Assembly: GCA_009919985.1 (NCBI GenBank)
Contig: RGAX01000086.1
Span: forward strand, 1 to 10,561
Length of the DNA: 10,561 nucleotides
Direction: 5' to 3'
Source: Opitutaceae bacterium
GTDB lineage: Bacteria; Verrucomicrobiota; Verrucomicrobiia; Opitutales; Opitutaceae
In this document: positions 6,995 to 10,561 of the stretch, piece after piece
Layout: each line of letters opens with the position of its first letter
How positions within the stretch are numbered: the first letter of the stretch is position 1
The notes under the pieces: model-generated
The model's database searches: none
The model's input: the letters and a program-made list of their open reading frames with translations, nothing else
Told to the model about the DNA's origin: nothing
Position numbers and translations under genes: made by a program

Positions 6995-9361
6995 ATGTCG
7001 CTGTTGGATCTCAAATTAATCCGCGATTTGCGCGCCTTAAAATCGCAAGCGGCGGCCGTGGCCATCGTTATGGCTTGTGGTTTGGCGATGATGATCATGA
7101 CGCGCAGTTTGATCGTATCATTGGAGACGACCCGTGATGCCTACTACCGGGACAATCATTTCGCGCAAATTTTTGCTCGGCTTAAACGTGCGCCCAATTC
7201 CGTTGCGGCCCAAATCGCCGCGATTCCTGGTGTCGCGACGGTGCAGACTGGTATCGCATTATCGGTTACACTTGATTTGCCAGGCGTGATCGAACCCGCA
7301 ACGGGGCTTATCCAATCACTCCCTGAGCAAGGTGAGCTTACGCTCAATCGCCTGCATCTTCGAGCGGGGCGAATTTTGGTGGGACGTGAATCGACGGGAG
7401 AGATTTTAGTCGGAGAAGCTTTTGCCCAAGCCAATCAGCTCCAGCCCGGAGACGAGATGGCAGCGGTGCTCTATGGTCGCCGGCAGCGTTTCCGCATCGC
7501 TGGTATCGTGCTTTCGCCCGAATTCATTTTTGAAGCTCCACCAGGGGCCTCGTTGCCCAACAATAAAACGTACGGAGTTTTTTGGATGCCGTACAAGGAG
7601 CTCGCGCGGGCCAGTAATCTTGATGGAGCGTTCAATCAACTTTCCTTGCGCTTGGTGCCAGGAGCGTCTGAGCCGGCCGTTATCGAGGCCCTAGATCACA
7701 TCTTGCGGCCTTACGGTGGACGCGGTGCTTATGGTCGCACCTCGCATCCTTCCCACACGCGCTTGCGCGATGAAATCAGCATTCTCAACGGACTGTCTAT
7801 CGGGTTCCCGCTGGTTTTTCTCAGTGTTGCTGCATTCATGACTAATGCGGTCATGAGCCGGCAGATCACCTTGCAGAGAGAGCAGATCGCGATCTTGAAG
7901 GCGTTTGGTTTTTCTAATGGTGAGATCGGCCGGCACTACCTTAAGTTTTCCATTGTGATCGTTGCCAGTGGCACCGCGCTGGGAGTCTTAGGGGGAGTGT
8001 TTCTTGGGGAGCGTCTGGTGGAGTTGTATCATATTTTCTTTCGATTTCCTGAGCTAAAATTCCAACTTGCTTCAAGCGTCGTGGTTTTGGCGGTTTTGGT
8101 GAGTTCAATTGCGGCGATTATTGGCGTCGCTGGATCGGTGCGTGCGGCGGTGCGACTGGCTCCTGCGGAGGCGATGCGGCCTGAGCCGCCGTCGAGCTAC
8201 CGCCCGGCGCTGGTAGAGCGCTTGGGCTTGGGCCGGTTGTTTACGGTGACGTTTCGGATGGCGTTAAGAAATATTGAACGTCGACCGGTGCGTGCGTCGC
8301 TCACTGTTGGAGCTTTGGCTTTAGCGACGGGAATTTTGGTCGTGCCCAACGCGTTTCGTGACGGCATCGGTCACGTGCTCGATTATCAGTGGGATTTGAT
8401 TCAGCGTCAGACGGTGATGGTGTCACTGATTGAGCCGAGTCCGGCGCGTGCGTTGGCTGATTTCAAGGCGTTACCGGGGGTAATTTTGGCGGAGCCGTTG
8501 CGTGGCGCGGCGGTGGAGCTGCGCGCGGGAAATCAATTTCGTCGCTTAAGTATCACTGGTTTACCTGCGCAGGCGGAGTTGTATCGCGTGCTAGATAGCA
8601 TGGGGCGTCAGATCACATTACCGCCGGAGGGTATCGTTATCTCTAAAAAGCTGGCTGAAGTTCTTGGCGTAAAAATCGGCGAAACGCTTTTGGTGCGTGG
8701 ATTGGAGGGTAAGCGCGTGGAATTTTCTGTGCCGGTGACCGGATTATCCGAGGATTTTGCGGGGACGGCGGCGTATATGGAAATTGGTGCACTGAATCGT
8801 CATCTCGGTGAAGGGGATCGTATCAATGCCGCCTATTTGACGGTGGGCGCTGGCCAATGGAATGAATTTTTACAAGCGATGAAGGCTTCGCCGCGAGCGG
8901 GCAGCGTGGTCGTGAAAAATAAGATACGGCAGGGGTTCCGTGAGACGACCGCGCAGAGTATCGGTTTGTTGCAGCAGATTTATCTCACTTTTGCGGCCGT
9001 GGTGGCGTTTGGCATTGTTTACAACAGCGCGCGGATTTCGCTTAGTGAACGCCAGCGGGAGCTCGCGACCTTGCGGGTAATCGGGTTTACGCGTGGCGAG
9101 GTGGCCTCGGTGTTGGTGGGTGAGTTAGTGATGCTTACGTTGATCGCCTTACCTTGTGGTTTGTTGATCGGCTCAGGTTTTGCGCGCGTGATTTTGATGA
9201 CGGTGAATACGGAGTTTGTGCGTTTGCCGTTAATTCTTACGGCGCAGAACTACGCGTTTGCGGTGTTGGTCGTGTCGGCCGCCTCGGTGGTCTCAGCGTT
9301 GCTAGCGTGTCGGCGGCTTGATCAATTGGACTTAGTGGGTGTCTTGAAGGCCCGCGATTAA
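6995..9361 (+). CDS. ABC transporter permease with two FtsX domains
   Basis: This 788-residue inner-membrane permease has the architecture of a duplicated FtsX/MacB unit. Predicted membrane segments are at about 19-41, 265-287, 317-341, 361-385, 433-451, 658-680, 705-728 and 753-772. Each half has one segment, a large periplasmic domain (about 42-264 and 452-657, MacB-PCD-like), then an FtsX core of three segments. The repeat is visible in the cytoplasmic coupling helices: REQIAILKAFGFSNGEI (295-311) and RQRELATLRVIGFTRGEV (686-703). With the ATPase before it and the adaptor after it, it should export or extract a substrate through a tripartite assembly. The substrate is unknown, and lipoprotein sorting is less likely because LolC/LolE systems lack an HlyD adaptor. 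A single chain with both cores may work as a pseudo-dimer. Codon style shifts towards G-ending codons roughly from 8080 onward. Confidence 0.92.
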   Translation: MSLLDLKLIRDLRALKSQAAAVAIVMACGLAMMIMTRSLIVSLETTRDAYYRDNHFAQIFARLKRAPNSVAAQIAAIPGVATVQTGIALSVTLDLPGVIEPATGLIQSLPEQGELTLNRLHLRAGRILVGRESTGEILVGEAFAQANQLQPGDEMAAVLYGRRQRFRIAGIVLSPEFIFEAPPGASLPNNKTYGVFWMPYKELARASNLDGAFNQLSLRLVPGASEPAVIEALDHILRPYGGRGAYGRTSHPSHTRLRDEISILNGLSIGFPLVFLSVAAFMTNAVMSRQITLQREQIAILKAFGFSNGEIGRHYLKFSIVIVASGTALGVLGGVFLGERLVELYHIFFRFPELKFQLASSVVVLAVLVSSIAAIIGVAGSVRAAVRLAPAEAMRPEPPSSYRPALVERLGLGRLFTVTFRMALRNIERRPVRASLTVGALALATGILVVPNAFRDGIGHVLDYQWDLIQRQTVMVSLIEPSPARALADFKALPGVILAEPLRGAAVELRAGNQFRRLSITGLPAQAELYRVLDSMGRQITLPPEGIVISKKLAEVLGVKIGETLLVRGLEGKRVEFSVPVTGLSEDFAGTAAYMEIGALNRHLGEGDRINAAYLTVGAGQWNEFLQAMKASPRAGSVVVKNKIRQGFRETTAQSIGLLQQIYLTFAAVVAFGIVYNSARISLSERQRELATLRVIGFTRGEVASVLVGELVMLTLIALPCGLLIGSGFARVILMTVNTEFVRLPLILTAQNYAFAVLVVSAASVVSALLACRRLDQLDLVGVLKARD

Positions 9362-9385
9362 TTTTTATTTCTCAAATATTTTATC

Positions 9386-10561
9386 ATGAAAGCATCTTCG
9401 TCTCCGCGAGTTGAACCTGGGGTTAAGAATAAAAAAGGTTCGGAGGCGCGCCGTTGGTCGCGTTGGTTACCGTGGATGGTGGGTAGTGCATTGACTGTGC
9501 TTATCGTGGTGGGGCTGTTGCCGAAGCCCTTGCCAGCGGAGATTGGGGTCGTGGAGCGCGGTGATTTACGGGTGAGCGTGAACGAGGAGGGTATGACTCG
9601 GGTAAAAAATCGTTACGTGATCGCAAGTCCGGTGGCGGGACAGTTGCGGCGAATTGATTGGAAGCCGGGAGCGGTGGTGGAGGCGGGTAAGACGGTGCTC
9701 GCGGTTTTGGAATCGGGTGGGGCTGATATTTTGGATGCGCGTAGTCTGGTGCAGGCGGAGGCGCGGGTGCGTGCGGCGGAAGCGGCGGTCGCGCAGGCGC
9801 TCGCTCAACGGGCGCGGGCGGTTGCGAATGCGAATCTGCAACGGGAAGATTTCGCGCGCCAGAAGACGTTGTTCGCTAGTGGGGCGCTGTCGCGGCAAGA
9901 ATTTGACGCGGCGGAAACGCGAGCGACCACGAGTGCGCAAGAGGCCCGAGCGGCAGAGTTTGCTGGGCAGATTGTGGAATTTGAAGCGGCACAGGCCCGG
10001 GCCTTGTTATTGCGTGGACAGCCCGCCGGTGCAGGAGCGCGTGGTGAGCCTTTGGTGATTTTATCGCCCGTTAGCGGACGAATATTGCGCGTGATGCAGG
10101 AAAGCGAACGACTCGTGCCGGCCGGATTTGCTTTATTAGAAGTGGGTGATCCGACGGATCTGGAGGCGCGGATTGAGGTGCTTTCCAGGGACGGTGTGGC
10201 GATTCAAACGGGCGCAAAGGTTCAACTTGAACAATGGGGCGGTCCGGTGGCTTTGAATGCGCGGGTGCGCATGGTGGAGCCTTCGGCGTTTACTAAAGTC
10301 TCGGCCTTGGGGGTCGAAGAACAGCGAGTTTATGTGATGGTTGATTTTACCGATCCTCTCGAGGTGCGGCGGTCACTGGGCGATAATTATCGGGTCGAGG
10401 CGCGGATTGAAACCTGGTCGGGGCAAAATATTTTGAAGGCACCCTCGGGTGCGTTGTTTCAACGCGGCGCGCAGTGGCAGACTTATGTGGCGGAAAATGA
10501 GGGTAACCGAGCGGTGTTACGCACGGTGCGGGTGGGTCGCAGCAGTGGTCGGGAGACGCAA
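9386..10561 (+). CDS. HlyD-family efflux periplasmic adaptor (membrane-fusion protein), 3' end beyond the window
   Basis: The visible 392 residues form a typical membrane-fusion protein that would bridge the inner-membrane permease to an outer-membrane channel. After a short basic cytoplasmic tail comes one membrane anchor (about 27-46). The first half of the lipoyl domain follows (YVIASPVAGQLRRI, 77-90, and PGAVVEAGKTVLAVL, 94-108). An Ala/Glu/Gln/Arg-rich alpha-helical hairpin spans about 112-208, the second lipoyl half is ILSPVSGRILRV (225-236) through about 255, and a beta-barrel runs over about 258-340 with EEQRVYVMVDF (311-321). The membrane-proximal part starts near 350 and runs off the right edge, so probably only a few dozen residues are missing. 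The ATG lies 24 bases after the permease stop in AT-rich DNA with no Shine-Dalgarno motif. Third-position G is strongly preferred (GCG, GTG, CGG, GAG), more than in the ATPase gene. Confidence 0.93.
   Translation, partial: MKASSSPRVEPGVKNKKGSEARRWSRWLPWMVGSALTVLIVVGLLPKPLPAEIGVVERGDLRVSVNEEGMTRVKNRYVIASPVAGQLRRIDWKPGAVVEAGKTVLAVLESGGADILDARSLVQAEARVRAAEAAVAQALAQRARAVANANLQREDFARQKTLFASGALSRQEFDAAETRATTSAQEARAAEFAGQIVEFEAAQARALLLRGQPAGAGARGEPLVILSPVSGRILRVMQESERLVPAGFALLEVGDPTDLEARIEVLSRDGVAIQTGAKVQLEQWGGPVALNARVRMVEPSAFTKVSALGVEEQRVYVMVDFTDPLEVRRSLGDNYRVEARIETWSGQNILKAPSGALFQRGAQWQTYVAENEGNRAVLRTVRVGRSSGRETQ

Noticed and set aside
9566..10058. Long arginine-rich open frames on both strands inside the adaptor gene
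   Set aside because: They are by-products of the GCG/CGG-rich codons of the adaptor, with compositions of almost only Arg and few other residues, and no recognisable domain.

Overview
The window is ordinary, densely packed chromosomal DNA from a moderately GC-rich Gram-negative bacterium. The Gram-negative call rests on a periplasmic adaptor of the HlyD type encoded beside an ABC permease. The gene mix (GH88 unsaturated glucuronyl hydrolase, secreted beta-lactamase-fold hydrolase, MacB-like efflux unit) and the lack of Shine-Dalgarno motifs ahead of all nine starts would fit a Verrucomicrobiota member such as the Opitutales. That placement is inference and was not tested by any search. There are nine protein genes, two of them cut by the window edges, no gene-free stretch longer than about 150 bases, and no recognised RNA gene, insertion sequence, phage gene or CRISPR array.

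Left part (1-2707): pdxH, the pyridoxal phosphate salvage oxidase, runs leftward off the edge. Diverging from it across a 124-base gap is a two-gene + strand unit: a YfcA-like TSUP membrane exporter followed after 22 bases by an M20 zinc peptidase or deacylase with a complete metal site. Middle part (2733-4540): a minus-strand pair faces that unit head-on. It consists of a MarC-family inner-membrane protein and, 41 bases downstream, an exported serine hydrolase of the class C beta-lactamase/esterase fold. Across a 136-base divergent gap lies a solitary cytoplasmic GH88 enzyme (4677-6089), closed by the clearest rho-independent terminator in the window.

Right part (6236 to the edge): a three-gene operon encodes an ABC ATPase of the LolD/MacB class, a 788-residue permease with two FtsX cores, and an HlyD-type membrane-fusion protein that runs off the right edge. 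Together they would form the inner-membrane and periplasmic parts of a tripartite efflux or export pump. An outer-membrane TolC-like partner is not visible and could lie beyond the window. A 22-base near-perfect dyad sits eight bases ahead of the ATPase start and is the best candidate control site here.

Nothing in the window amounts to a convincing new system. The points most worth following are the dyad before the efflux operon, the consistent absence of ribosome-binding motifs, the change in codon style along the efflux operon, and the isolated GH88 gene.
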